From contig JAVBMD010000029.1 of the NCBI GenBank assembly GCA_031552825.1, forward strand, positions 1-53,219: 53,219 nucleotides of DNA. The letters are read 5' to 3'. Position 1 is the first letter of the stretch. Every line of letters starts with the position of its first letter. The notes under the pieces are model-generated. The model did not search any database, was not told where the DNA came from, and saw only the letters and a program-made list of their open reading frames with translations. Position numbers and translations under genes: made by a program. The DNA is from WQXF01 sp031552825. GTDB taxonomy: Bacteria > Bacillota > Clostridia > Christensenellales > Aristaeellaceae. This document shows, piece by piece, positions 31,595 through 39,693 of this stretch.

Positions 31595-32779
31595 ATGCTG
31601 AACTTTGGGTTTTGCACCCCCACCGATTTTCGGTTCGGACGCGATGCGGAGAGGGAGACCGGCGCTTGCGTGCGCGCCCATGGGGGGAGCCGTGCGCTGG
31701 TACACTACGGCGGCGGTTCGGTGGTGCGTTCCGGCTTGCTGGCGCGCGTGCTGCGTTCGCTGGACGAGACGGGCGTCGCGCACGTGGAGCTGGGCGGCGC
31801 GCAGCCCAATCCCCGCAGCGGGTTAGTATATGAAGGCATCGAGCTGGCGCGGCGCGAAAACATCGACTTTGTGCTGGCGGTGGGCGGCGGCAGCGCCATC
31901 GATTCCGCCAAGGCCATCGCCCTAGGCGCGCGCTACGCGGGCGATTTCTGGGATTTTTACGCCGGGAAGAAGTCGGGCGCGCCGGAGCATGCCGTACTGC
32001 CCGTCGGCGTGGTGCTGACCATTCCGGCGGCGGGCTCGGAAGGCTCCACCTCCTCGGTGATTACGCAGGAGGAGGGCATGTATAAGCGCGGCTACAACTG
32101 CGAGGCTTTCCGCCCCCGCTTTTCGGTGCTCAACCCGGAGCTGACCTATACCTTGCCGCCGTTTCAAACCGCTTGCGGCGTCGCCGATATGATGTGCCAC
32201 ATTATGGAGCGCTACTTTACCAACACGCCGGATGTGGACCTGAACGACCGCTTGGCCGAGGCGCTGCTGCAGGGCATCCTCTACGCCGCGCCGAGGGTTA
32301 TGACAGATCCGAACGACTACGAGGCGCGCGCGCAGCTGATGTGGGCGGGCATGCTGGCGCACAATAACCTAGTGGGCTTGGGGCGCGAACAGGATTGGGC
32401 CTCGCACGATATCGAGCACGAGCTGTCGGCGCTCTATGACGTGGCGCACGGCGCGGGGCTGGCCACGGTGTTCCCGGCATGGATGCGCTATCAGCTGGAT
32501 CATAACCCCATGCGCTTCGCGCAGTTCGCGGCGCGCGTTTGGGGCTGCGATATGGACTTTGAGCACCCGGAGCGCACCGCGCAGGAGGGTATCGCGCGGC
32601 TGTCGGCCTTCTGGAGCGGCCTTGGCCTGCCGGTGACGATGGCGCAGCTGGGCGCGCGCGAGCAGGATATCCCCGCGCTGGCCGCCAAGGTGAAGCGCAG
32701 CGCGCAGGGCTACACCGGCAGCTTCCGGCCGCTGGATCAGGCGGCGGTGGAAGCGGTGCTGCGGCTGGCCTGCCGATAA
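31595..32779 (+). CDS. Iron-containing (group III) alcohol dehydrogenase
   Basis: The 394-residue enzyme is of the butanol-dehydrogenase/YqhD type. The NAD(P) site is VGGGSAIDSAKAIA (about 96-109). The metal ligands are Asp and His in CGVADMMCHIME (about 193-204) and the His residues in HDIEHELSALYDVAHG (about 270-285). It reduces aldehydes to alcohols in fermentation or detoxification. The ATG at 31595 follows GAGGAGG. Two small genes follow at 25 and 2 bases and probably share the transcript. Confidence 0.92.
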   Translation: MLNFGFCTPTDFRFGRDAERETGACVRAHGGSRALVHYGGGSVVRSGLLARVLRSLDETGVAHVELGGAQPNPRSGLVYEGIELARRENIDFVLAVGGGSAIDSAKAIALGARYAGDFWDFYAGKKSGAPEHAVLPVGVVLTIPAAGSEGSTSSVITQEEGMYKRGYNCEAFRPRFSVLNPELTYTLPPFQTACGVADMMCHIMERYFTNTPDVDLNDRLAEALLQGILYAAPRVMTDPNDYEARAQLMWAGMLAHNNLVGLGREQDWASHDIEHELSALYDVAHGAGLATVFPAWMRYQLDHNPMRFAQFAARVWGCDMDFEHPERTAQEGIARLSAFWSGLGLPVTMAQLGAREQDIPALAAKVKRSAQGYTGSFRPLDQAAVEAVLRLACR

Positions 32780-32803
32780 CCCGGAAAGGAAGGGGGAGTT
32801 GTC

Positions 32804-33091
32804 GTGATTCGCCATATCGTGCTGTTTACGCTCAAGGACAAGCGCCGCGAGAACATCGAGCGCACCGCCGATGTTTTACGCGGGCTGGAGGGCAAGATCG
32901 AGGGGCTGGTCTCGGTGGAGGTCGGCGTGGACTTTCTGCACAGCGAGCGCTCCTGCGATATCGCGCTGACCACGCTGTTTGAGAGCCGCGCCGCGCTGGA
33001 GGCGTATCGCACCCATCCTGTGCATCTGCCGGTGCAGGCGCACATGCATGCCGTGCGCGAATCCTCCGTCAGCGCCGATTACGAGGTGTGA
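32804..33091 (+). CDS. Dabb-family (stress-responsive A/B barrel) protein
   Basis: The 95-residue protein shows the Dabb pattern: MIRHIVLFTLKD at the start, a central LEGKIEGLVSVEVG, then FESRAALEAYRTHPVH and the closing HMHAVRESS. The fold is a dimeric ferredoxin-like barrel. Members have varied or unknown activities. The start is GTG at 32804 behind AAGGAAGGGGG. It lies between the dehydrogenase and the flavin reductase gene, with one base before the latter. Confidence 0.88.
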   Translation: MIRHIVLFTLKDKRRENIERTADVLRGLEGKIEGLVSVEVGVDFLHSERSCDIALTTLFESRAALEAYRTHPVHLPVQAHMHAVRESSVSADYEV

Positions 33092-33092
33092 T

Positions 33093-33713
33093 ATGACAAA
33101 TCAAAAGGTGGCGCTCAACCCTTCTACGATGCTGGCGCCGGTGCCCGCGGTGATGGTATCCTGCGCAGGCGCATCGAGCGAGTTCGCAAAACCCAACATT
33201 ATCACCATCGCTTGGGCGGGTACGGTGTGCTCCGATCCGGCGATGCTGTCGATCTCGGTGCGCCCTTCACGCTTCTCGCATAGGCAGATTGCCGAGAGCC
33301 GCGAGTTTTTTGTTAACTTGGTCGGGCAGCCGCTGATGCGCGCGATGGATTTTTGCGGCGTCAAAAGCGGGCGGGATATGGATAAGTTTGCCGAGTGCAA
33401 GTTGACCGCGCAGCCGGTGGAGGGCTTTGCCCACGCGCCCGCCATTGCCGAGGCGCCGGTCTCGCTGGGCTGCCGTGTGGTGCAGGTGCTGCCGCTGGGC
33501 AGCCACGATTTGTTCCTCGCGCAGATCCATACCGTGTTGGTGGATCCGGCGCTGATGGATGAGGCGGGCAAGATCCACCTCTCCCGCGCGCAACTGGTGG
33601 CCTTCGGCCATGGCGAATATAGCGCGGTGGGCGAGGCGCTGGGTTTCTTCGGCTATTCGGTGGCCTCGCCGGAGGCGCTTAAGCGGCGCATGGCGGCGCT
33701 GCGTGAATCATGA
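33093..33713 (+). CDS. Flavin reductase-like FMN-binding protein
   Basis: The 206-residue protein has the split-barrel flavin-binding fold of the flavin_reduct family: PVPAVMVSC (about 17), NIITIAWAGTVCSDPAMLSISV (about 34-55, positions given because the conserved block is long) and SREFFVNL. The C-terminal part has LVAFGHGEYSAVGEALG. It probably binds FMN and reduces flavin or a small substrate. It starts one base after the Dabb gene. A terminator follows six bases after the stop. Confidence 0.85.
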   Translation: MTNQKVALNPSTMLAPVPAVMVSCAGASSEFAKPNIITIAWAGTVCSDPAMLSISVRPSRFSHRQIAESREFFVNLVGQPLMRAMDFCGVKSGRDMDKFAECKLTAQPVEGFAHAPAIAEAPVSLGCRVVQVLPLGSHDLFLAQIHTVLVDPALMDEAGKIHLSRAQLVAFGHGEYSAVGEALGFFGYSVASPEALKRRMAALRES

Positions 33714-33719
33714 CGATCG

Positions 33720-33751
33720 GGGAAGATGGGAGAAACCCATCTTCCCTTTTT
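33720..33751 (+). terminator. Strong terminator just upstream of carA
   Basis: A perfect 11-bp stem (33720-33730 with 33736-33746) with a 5-base loop is followed by five T (33747-33751). Only 25 bases separate it from the carA ATG, and the carA ribosome site is within these. No promoter fits between, so carAB transcription has to pass this hairpin. It may be a simple terminator with read-through or part of an attenuator. Confidence 0.85.
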
Positions 33752-33776
33752 AAAAAAGCTGTACAGGAGGAAGAGC

Positions 33777-34844
33777 ATGGCAACGTTGATCCTGCAGGAT
33801 GGAACATGCTTTGCGGGCGAGGGGTTTGGCGGCTCCGCGCCCGTGACCGGCGAGGTGGTGTTTGTCACCGACGCCTTTGGCTACCAGCAACGGCTCACCG
33901 ACCCGGCTTACCGCGGTCAAATCCTTTGCTTCACGTACCCGATGATCGGCAACGTCGGCGTGTGCGCCGAGGATATGGCTTCCCCGCGCGTGCAGGCGGC
34001 GGGGCTGATCGTGCAGTCGCTGTGCGATCAGCCCAATAACTGGCGCTGCGAAGGCGCGCTGCCGGATTTTCTGGCTGAGCGGGGCGTGCCGGGCATGCAG
34101 GGCGTCGATACCCGCGCGCTGGCGCGGCATCTGCGCGATCACGGCGCGCAGCGCGGGCGCATCTGCGCGGGGGAGCCGACGCAGGCAGATTGGGACGCGC
34201 TAAGCGCCGAGCCGGAGGCTGATCTGGTGGCGCAGGTGACCTGCCGCGCGCCTTACGCATTGCCCGGTACCGGCGTGCGCGTGGCGGTGCTGGACTTGGG
34301 CGTCGACGCCGAGGCGCTGCGCGCGCTGAAGCTGCGCGGCTGCGCGGCGGCGGTGTATCCGGCCGCCACCCCGGCGACGGAAATGTTGGCCGCGCCTTGC
34401 GAGGGCGTACTGCTCAGCGGCGGCCCCGGCGATCCGGCGGCGCAGGCGCATCTGCTGGACACCGTGCGCGCGTTGATGGCGGCCAAGCCGGTGTTGGGCA
34501 TCGGGCTGGGGCTGGAGCTGATGACGCTGGCGCGCGGCGGCGGCGTGCGGCGGCTGAGCCACGGCTGCCACGGCAATCAGCCGGTGCGCGAGGCGGCCAC
34601 CGGGCGTTGCGAGCAGGCGGCCCAACATCGCCTCTACGGCATCGATCCGGATCGGCTGCCTTCCGGTGCGCGGATTACGCATACAAACTTAAACGACGGT
34701 TCCATCGCCGGGCTGGCTTTCGAAAGCCCGCACGGGGCGTCCGGCGTGTTATTCCGGCCGAGCGCCGAGCCGGGCGGTACCGGCGCGGTATACGACGCTT
34801 TCGTGGCGCGACTGACGGCAAAGGAGGAATGCCCGCATGCCTAA
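33777..34844 (+). CDS. carA: Carbamoyl-phosphate synthase small subunit with a lost glutaminase site
   Basis: The 355-residue protein has the CarA N-terminal domain (GYQQRLTDPAYRGQILCFTYP, positions about 39-59, and MIGNVGVCAED) and a class I amidotransferase fold with LLSGGPGDP (about 219). The catalytic residues are gone. The nucleophile motif GICLGHQ is GIGLGLE here (Gly at 243), the HPE motif is RPS (Arg 327, Ser 329), and QNHGF is QHRLYG. The reading frame is full length and overlaps carB by 8 bases, so it is not a decayed pseudogene. It likely stabilises CarB or seals the ammonia tunnel, with free ammonia as nitrogen source. The ATG follows AGGAGG. Confidence 0.92.
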   Translation: MATLILQDGTCFAGEGFGGSAPVTGEVVFVTDAFGYQQRLTDPAYRGQILCFTYPMIGNVGVCAEDMASPRVQAAGLIVQSLCDQPNNWRCEGALPDFLAERGVPGMQGVDTRALARHLRDHGAQRGRICAGEPTQADWDALSAEPEADLVAQVTCRAPYALPGTGVRVAVLDLGVDAEALRALKLRGCAAAVYPAATPATEMLAAPCEGVLLSGGPGDPAAQAHLLDTVRALMAAKPVLGIGLGLELMTLARGGGVRRLSHGCHGNQPVREAATGRCEQAAQHRLYGIDPDRLPSGARITHTNLNDGSIAGLAFESPHGASGVLFRPSAEPGGTGAVYDAFVARLTAKEECPHA

Positions 34845-37800
34845 GAATCCGAATATCCGCAAGGTATTGGTGATCGGCTCCGGCCCCATCGTCATCGGCC
34901 AAGCGGCGGAGTTTGACTACGCCGGCACACAGGCCTGCCGCGTGCTGCGCGAGGAGGGCATCGAGGTGGTGCTGGTCAACTCCAATCCCGCCACCATCAT
35001 GACCGACGCAGACATCGCCGACCGCGTGTACATCGAGCCGCTGACCGTGGAGTCGCTGACCAATATCCTGCGCCGCGAGCGCCCCGACAGCTTGCTGCCG
35101 TCGCTGGGCGGGCAAACCGCGCTCAACCTCGCGATGGAGCTGGCGGAGAGCGGCATCCTCGAAGCGCTGGGCGTGCGCATGCTGGGCACGCCGATGGATT
35201 CGATCCGCAAATCCGAGGATCGGGAAGCGTTTAAAGAGATGATGCTGGCCATCGGCGAGCCGTGCATCGAGAGCGAGATCGTGCATGACGTGGAGGCCGC
35301 CGTGGCCTTCGCGCGGCGCATCGGCTATCCGCTGATTATCCGTCCGGCTTATACGCTGGGCGGCACCGGCGGCGGCATGGCCGACAATGAGGCCGAGTTG
35401 GCTGCCATCTGCGCCGAAGGCCTGCGCGCCAGCCGCGTGCATCAGGTGCTCATCGAGCGCTCGGTGGCCGGGTGGAAGGAGATCGAGTATGAGGTGATCC
35501 GCGACAGCGCGGGGAATTCGCTGGCGGTGTGCAACATGGAGAACATCGATCCGGTGGGCGTGCATACCGGCGATTCCATCGTCGTCGCGCCCACGCAGAC
35601 GCTGCGCGAGGAGGAGCACCGCATGCTGCGCGGCGCGTCGCTGAAGATCTTGGCGGCGCTGGGCATCGAGGGCGGTTGCAACGTGCAGTTCGCGCTGGAT
35701 CCCGATAGCATGCAATACCACGTGATCGAGGTCAACCCGCGCGTCAGCCGCTCCTCGGCGCTGGCCTCCAAGGCCACCGGCTACCCCATCGCCAAGGTCA
35801 GCACCCGCGTGGCCATCGGCTATACGCTCGATGAAATCCCCAACGGCGTCACTGGCCGCACTTCGGCCTGCGTGGAGCCGGTGATCGATTACTGCGTGCT
35901 CAAATTCCCGCGCTGGCCGTTCGATAAGTTCGTGGAGGCCGACAAGCGCATCGGCACAAAAATGAAGGCCACCGGCGAGGTGATGGCCATCGGTGCGTCC
36001 TTTGAAGCGGCGCTGCTCAAGGCGGTGCGCTCGCTGGAGATGGGCTACGATTCGCTGGTCGACCCCGCGCTGGAGGAGCTGGAGGAGCAAGAAATTCTTG
36101 CCCGCTTAAAACAAATCAATACCGAGCGCGCCTTCGTGGTGGCCGAGGCGCTGCGGCGCGGCGTATCCATCGAGAATATCTTCGGCATCACGGCCATCGA
36201 TCCGTGGTTCCTGCGCAAATTCCAGCGCATCGTGCGGATGGAGCAGCGCTTGCGCGCAGCCGCCGGGGCGGAGCTGTCGGCGCCGCTGCTGCGCGAGGCC
36301 AAGCTGCTGGGCGTGGCCGACAGCGCCATCGCGCGCTGGCTGCGCCTGCCGGAGCGTTCGCTGCGCGAGATGCGGCTGGCGTGGGGCATCGCCCCGGGTT
36401 TCCGGCCGGTGGACACCTGCGCCGGAGAGATGGACGCACAAAGCCCCTACTACTACTCCGCCTACGGCGCGCGCAACGAGGCGCGCGGCGGGGCGGCGGG
36501 GCGGCGCACCGTGGTGGTGCTGGGCAGCGGCCCGATCCGCATCGGCCAGGGCGTGGAGTTCGACTATTGCTCGGTGCATTGCGTCTGGGCGCTGCAAAAG
36601 GCGGGGTATGACACCGTCATCCTCAACAGCAACCCCGAAACGGTGTCCACCGACTTCGATACCGCCGACCGCCTCTACTTCGAGCCGCTTACGCCCGAGG
36701 ACTTGTGGAACGTGCTGGACATCGAGAAGCCGGTGGGCGTCGTCGTGCAGTTCGGCGGGCAGACCGCCATCAAGCTGGCCAAGGCGGTGGAGGCGGCTGG
36801 CGTGCCGATCCTCGGCACCGCGCTTTCCGATATCGACGCCGCCGAGGATCGCGAGCGGTTCAACGCGCTGCTCGAATCGCTGGGCATTCCGCAGCCCAAG
36901 GGTACCACGGTGTTCACCGAACAGGAGGCCGCCCAGGCCGCCGACCGGCTGGGCTACCCGGTGCTGGTGCGCCCCTCCTACGTGCTGGGCGGACAGGGCA
37001 TGGAGATCGCCTACGAAGAAAAGGATTTACGCGCCTACATGCGCATCATCAACCGCACGGCGCAGGAGCACCCGATCCTCGTCGACAAGTACCTGCTGGG
37101 GCGCGAGATCGAGGTCGACGCGGTGTGCGACGGCGAGCAGGTGCTGATCCCCGGCATTATGGAGCACATCGAGCGCGCGGGCATTCATTCCGGCGATTCC
37201 ATCTCGGTGTATCCGCCGCAGCACCTTTCCGAGCGCATTCAGCGGCGCGTGGCCGAGTACACGCATGCGCTGGCCTGCGGGCTGCATACGCGCGGGCTGG
37301 TCAACATCCAGTTCATCGAGTACGCCGGCGACCTGTACGTGATCGAGGTCAATCCGCGCTCCAGCCGCACCGTGCCGTACATCAGCAAGGTTACGGGTAT
37401 CCCGGTGGTGGAGTTGGGCGTGCGCGCTTCGCTGGGCGAGAAGGTGGCCGACATGGGCTATGGCACCGGCGTGTACGCGCCCAAGGATATGGCGGTGGCG
37501 GTCAAGATCCCGGTATTCTCCTTCGAGAAGCTGCCCGAGGTGGAGGTGTCGCTGGGGCCGGAAATGAAGTCCACCGGCGAGGCGCTCGGGCTGGCGCGCA
37601 CCGCGCGGGAGGCGTACTTGAAGGCCTTCTTCGCCGCCAAGGTGCCTGTGCCGCACGGCGGCGGCGTGCTGCTCTCGGTGGCCGGGCAGGACAAGCAGGC
37701 GCTGATCGCGCTGGCCGAAAGCCTGAACCTGCAGGGTTTCGATCTCTACGCCACCGCCGGAACAGCCAACCTGCTCAACCGGAACTTTGTGGCCACCAAC

Positions 37801-38079
37801 CTCGTACCCAAGATCTCCGAGGATCGCGCCGCCGTCGAGGCGCTGCTCGGCTCCGGCAAGATTCAACTCATCATCGATACGCCCACCCATGGCCGCGACC
37901 CGGCGCGCGACGGCTTCCGCCTGCGCCGCGTCGCGGTGGAGTACGGCGTGCCGTGCCTGACCAGCCTGGACACCGCCAACCTGCTGGCGCAGTGCATCGC
38001 GCTGGGCAAGCAGGCCGCCGAGGTGGAGCCCTTGGGGCTGCACGAGCTGAATTTTTCCGCCCTGGGCGAGGAGGCGTAG
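34837..38079 (+). CDS. carB: Carbamoyl-phosphate synthase large subunit
   Basis: The 1080-residue protein is full length and has two ATP-grasp halves. The first (about 1-400) carries GSGPIVIGQAAEFDYAG and RPAYTLGGTGGG. The second (about 550-935) carries GSGPIRIGQGVEFDY and RPSYVLGGQGME. The C-terminal 140 residues are the MGS-like regulatory domain (LYATAGTANLL). It joins bicarbonate, two ATP and ammonia into carbamoyl phosphate for pyrimidines and arginine. The catalytic motifs I checked are intact, unlike those of CarA. It is followed by hisH after one base. Confidence 0.96.
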   Translation: MPKNPNIRKVLVIGSGPIVIGQAAEFDYAGTQACRVLREEGIEVVLVNSNPATIMTDADIADRVYIEPLTVESLTNILRRERPDSLLPSLGGQTALNLAMELAESGILEALGVRMLGTPMDSIRKSEDREAFKEMMLAIGEPCIESEIVHDVEAAVAFARRIGYPLIIRPAYTLGGTGGGMADNEAELAAICAEGLRASRVHQVLIERSVAGWKEIEYEVIRDSAGNSLAVCNMENIDPVGVHTGDSIVVAPTQTLREEEHRMLRGASLKILAALGIEGGCNVQFALDPDSMQYHVIEVNPRVSRSSALASKATGYPIAKVSTRVAIGYTLDEIPNGVTGRTSACVEPVIDYCVLKFPRWPFDKFVEADKRIGTKMKATGEVMAIGASFEAALLKAVRSLEMGYDSLVDPALEELEEQEILARLKQINTERAFVVAEALRRGVSIENIFGITAIDPWFLRKFQRIVRMEQRLRAAAGAELSAPLLREAKLLGVADSAIARWLRLPERSLREMRLAWGIAPGFRPVDTCAGEMDAQSPYYYSAYGARNEARGGAAGRRTVVVLGSGPIRIGQGVEFDYCSVHCVWALQKAGYDTVILNSNPETVSTDFDTADRLYFEPLTPEDLWNVLDIEKPVGVVVQFGGQTAIKLAKAVEAAGVPILGTALSDIDAAEDRERFNALLESLGIPQPKGTTVFTEQEAAQAADRLGYPVLVRPSYVLGGQGMEIAYEEKDLRAYMRIINRTAQEHPILVDKYLLGREIEVDAVCDGEQVLIPGIMEHIERAGIHSGDSISVYPPQHLSERIQRRVAEYTHALACGLHTRGLVNIQFIEYAGDLYVIEVNPRSSRTVPYISKVTGIPVVELGVRASLGEKVADMGYGTGVYAPKDMAVAVKIPVFSFEKLPEVEVSLGPEMKSTGEALGLARTAREAYLKAFFAAKVPVPHGGGVLLSVAGQDKQALIALAESLNLQGFDLYATAGTANLLNRNFVATNLVPKISEDRAAVEALLGSGKIQLIIDTPTHGRDPARDGFRLRRVAVEYGVPCLTSLDTANLLAQCIALGKQAAEVEPLGLHELNFSALGEEA

Positions 38080-38080
38080 G

Positions 38081-38686
38081 ATGCGCGTAGCGATCATCGA
38101 TTATGGCGTGGGCAACCTGCGCAGCGTGGAAAAGGCCTGCGCCTTCGTAGGCGCGGAGGTTTCGGTTACCAGCGACCCGGCGGTCATCCTAGCGGCGTCG
38201 CATGTGATCCTGCCCGGCGTGGGCGCTTTCGCCGAGGCGATGCGCAGGCTGCGCGGCGCGGGCTTGGAGCCGGTTGTGCGCGCTGTAGCTGAGAGCGGCA
38301 GGCCGATGCTGGGCATCTGCGTGGGCATGCAAATGCTGTTTGCCCGCAGCGAGGAGCACGGCGCGGCCTGCGAAGGGCTGGGGCTGATTCAGGCGGCTAT
38401 CACGCGGATTACCGCGCCGGGGCTCAAGGTGCCGCAAATCGGCTGGAACGATCTGGCGCTGGAGGAATCGCCGCTATTCGCCGGGCTGCCGGAACGGCCT
38501 TATGTATACTTCGTGCACAGCTACTGCGCGCAGGCGCTGTCGCCGGAATATACCCTTGCCAGCGCCGTCTACGGCGCGCCTTTCACCGCGGCGGTGCGGC
38601 GCGGCAACGTGTATGGCACGCAGTTTCATCCGGAGAAATCCGGCGCGGTGGGGCTGCGCATCTTGCGAAATTTTATTGACTTATAG
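38081..38686 (+). CDS. hisH: Imidazole glycerol phosphate synthase, glutaminase subunit
   Basis: The 201-residue class I amidotransferase keeps its full site: Cys 80 in GICVGMQ, and His and Glu in QFHPEKSG (near residue 185). The N terminus IIDYGVGNLRSVEKA and PGVGAFAEAM are HisH signatures. It hydrolyses glutamine and passes ammonia to HisF in histidine and AICAR formation. It lies one base after carB and 12 bases before hisF; no other histidine genes are in the window. Its intact triad makes a striking contrast to CarA in the same operon. Confidence 0.95.
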   Translation: MRVAIIDYGVGNLRSVEKACAFVGAEVSVTSDPAVILAASHVILPGVGAFAEAMRRLRGAGLEPVVRAVAESGRPMLGICVGMQMLFARSEEHGAACEGLGLIQAAITRITAPGLKVPQIGWNDLALEESPLFAGLPERPYVYFVHSYCAQALSPEYTLASAVYGAPFTAAVRRGNVYGTQFHPEKSGAVGLRILRNFIDL

Positions 38687-38698
38687 GGAGGAAGAATC

Positions 38699-39460
38699 AT
38701 GCTGACCAAGCGCATCATCCCCTGCTTGGATATCGCCGACGGGCGCGTGGTAAAGGGCGTGCAGTTCGTGGATCTGCGCGACGCGGGCGATCCCGTGGAG
38801 GCGGCGCGCGGCTACGACCGCGCCGGAGCCGACGAACTGGTGCTGCTGGATATCAAGGCGACGCACGAGGGGCGCGCTACGCTGCTGGACGTGGTCTCCC
38901 GCGTGGCGGAGCAGGTGTTCATCCCCTTCACGGTGGGCGGCGGCATCGGCGAGGTGGAGCAGATTCGCGATATCCTCAAGCTGGGCGCCGACAAGGTTTC
39001 GCTCAACTCGGCGGCGCTGAAGCGGCCGGAGCTGGTGTCCGAGGGCGCGCTGCGCTTCGGCAACCAGTGTATCGTGGTGGCCATCGACGTTAAGCGGCGC
39101 GAGGACGGTTCAGGCTGGACGGTGTACAGCCATGGCGGCCGCGTTGATACCGGGCGCGACGCCGTGGAATGGGCGGCCGAGGCGGTGAGGCGGGGCGCGG
39201 GCGAGCTGCTGGTGACCTCGATGGACGCCGACGGCGCGCAGAACGGATACGACATCGGCATCACCCGCGCCATCGCCGACGCGGTGTCGGTGCCGGTGAT
39301 CGCCTCGGGCGGCGCGGGCTGCAAGGAGCACTTTTACGAGGCCATCGCCGAGGGGCATGCCGACGCGGTGCTGGCGGCTTCGCTGTTTCACTTCGGTACG
39401 CTGGCGATTCCGGAGCTGAAAGCCTATCTGGCAGGGCGTGGTGTGCCGGTAAGGGCTTGA
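38699..39460 (+). CDS. hisF: Imidazole glycerol phosphate synthase, cyclase subunit
   Basis: The 253-residue half-barrel enzyme has LTKRIIPCLDIADGRVVKG at the start, with the catalytic Asp in CLDIA. The second catalytic Asp is in VVAIDVKR (about 130), and the phosphate sites are FTVGGGI and IASGGAG. It uses ammonia from HisH to convert PRFAR to IGP and AICAR. The ATG follows GGGAGG. Its stop codon overlaps the -35 box of the next promoter. Confidence 0.96.
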   Translation: MLTKRIIPCLDIADGRVVKGVQFVDLRDAGDPVEAARGYDRAGADELVLLDIKATHEGRATLLDVVSRVAEQVFIPFTVGGGIGEVEQIRDILKLGADKVSLNSAALKRPELVSEGALRFGNQCIVVAIDVKRREDGSGWTVYSHGGRVDTGRDAVEWAAEAVRRGAGELLVTSMDADGAQNGYDIGITRAIADAVSVPVIASGGAGCKEHFYEAIAEGHADAVLAASLFHFGTLAIPELKAYLAGRGVPVRA

Positions 39461-39486
39461 CAAACCGAGAAATCGCAAGGTACAAT
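39457..39486 (+). promoter_or_regulatory. rsgA promoter overlapping the hisF stop
   Basis: TTGACA (39457-39462) and TACAAT (39481-39486) are separated by 18 bases. The transcript would begin near 39493, giving a leader of about 200 bases before rsgA. Confidence 0.75.
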
Positions 39487-39503
39487 ATCCGCGATATCTG
39501 AAT

Positions 39504-39661
39504 CCGCTTCGGGCGGTACGAAAGGAGCTGTTGTATGATGCGTGCGTATGAGGTGGCCGAAGTCTAATCGCATAATCCGGTGAGCTCCTTTTGTGTTCGA
39601 AACACGGCGATCAAAGCCGCGCGTTTTGCAGCCACCAAAAGGCTGCTGATGTGCGGCTTTT
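39504..39661 (+). promoter_or_regulatory. Structured leader RNA upstream of rsgA
   Basis: Several foldable elements follow one another. A small hairpin CCGC-GCGG lies at 39504-39516. An 11-bp pairing joins 39519-39529, which is the ribosome site of the leader peptide, with 39583-39593. A small hairpin GTGTT-AACAC comes right after. A two-part stem pairs 39613-39620 with 39653-39660 (inner stem 39628-39633 with 39641-39646) and runs into TTTTGTGT, like a weak terminator. The layout suggests translation-linked attenuation or a riboswitch, but I recognise no known class. Confidence 0.5.
39535..39567 (+). CDS. Possible 10-codon leader peptide (MMRAYEVAEV)
   Basis: Two adjacent ATG codons sit 7 bases after a strong AAAGGAG site. 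The frame closes with TAA after ten codons, 127 bases before rsgA. No run of a single amino acid is present, so a classical amino-acid attenuator is not obvious. The ribosome site pairs with 39583-39593, hence ribosome occupancy would decide which RNA fold forms. Expression is not proven; a chance short frame is the alternative. Confidence 0.45.
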   Translation: MMRAYEVAEV

Positions 39662-39693
39662 GTGTACCCAAAAATAGTTGGAGGAAAGATATC

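Noticed and set aside
33777..34844. carA as a pseudogene or sequencing error
   Set aside because: The frame is uninterrupted, overlaps carB, and at least three separate motifs are changed in a consistent way, which single base errors would not produce.
39580..39693. N-terminal extension of rsgA upstream to 39580
   Set aside because: The extra 38 codons cover the structured leader, have no ribosome site and no similarity to RsgA; TTG 39694 has a well placed GGAGG.
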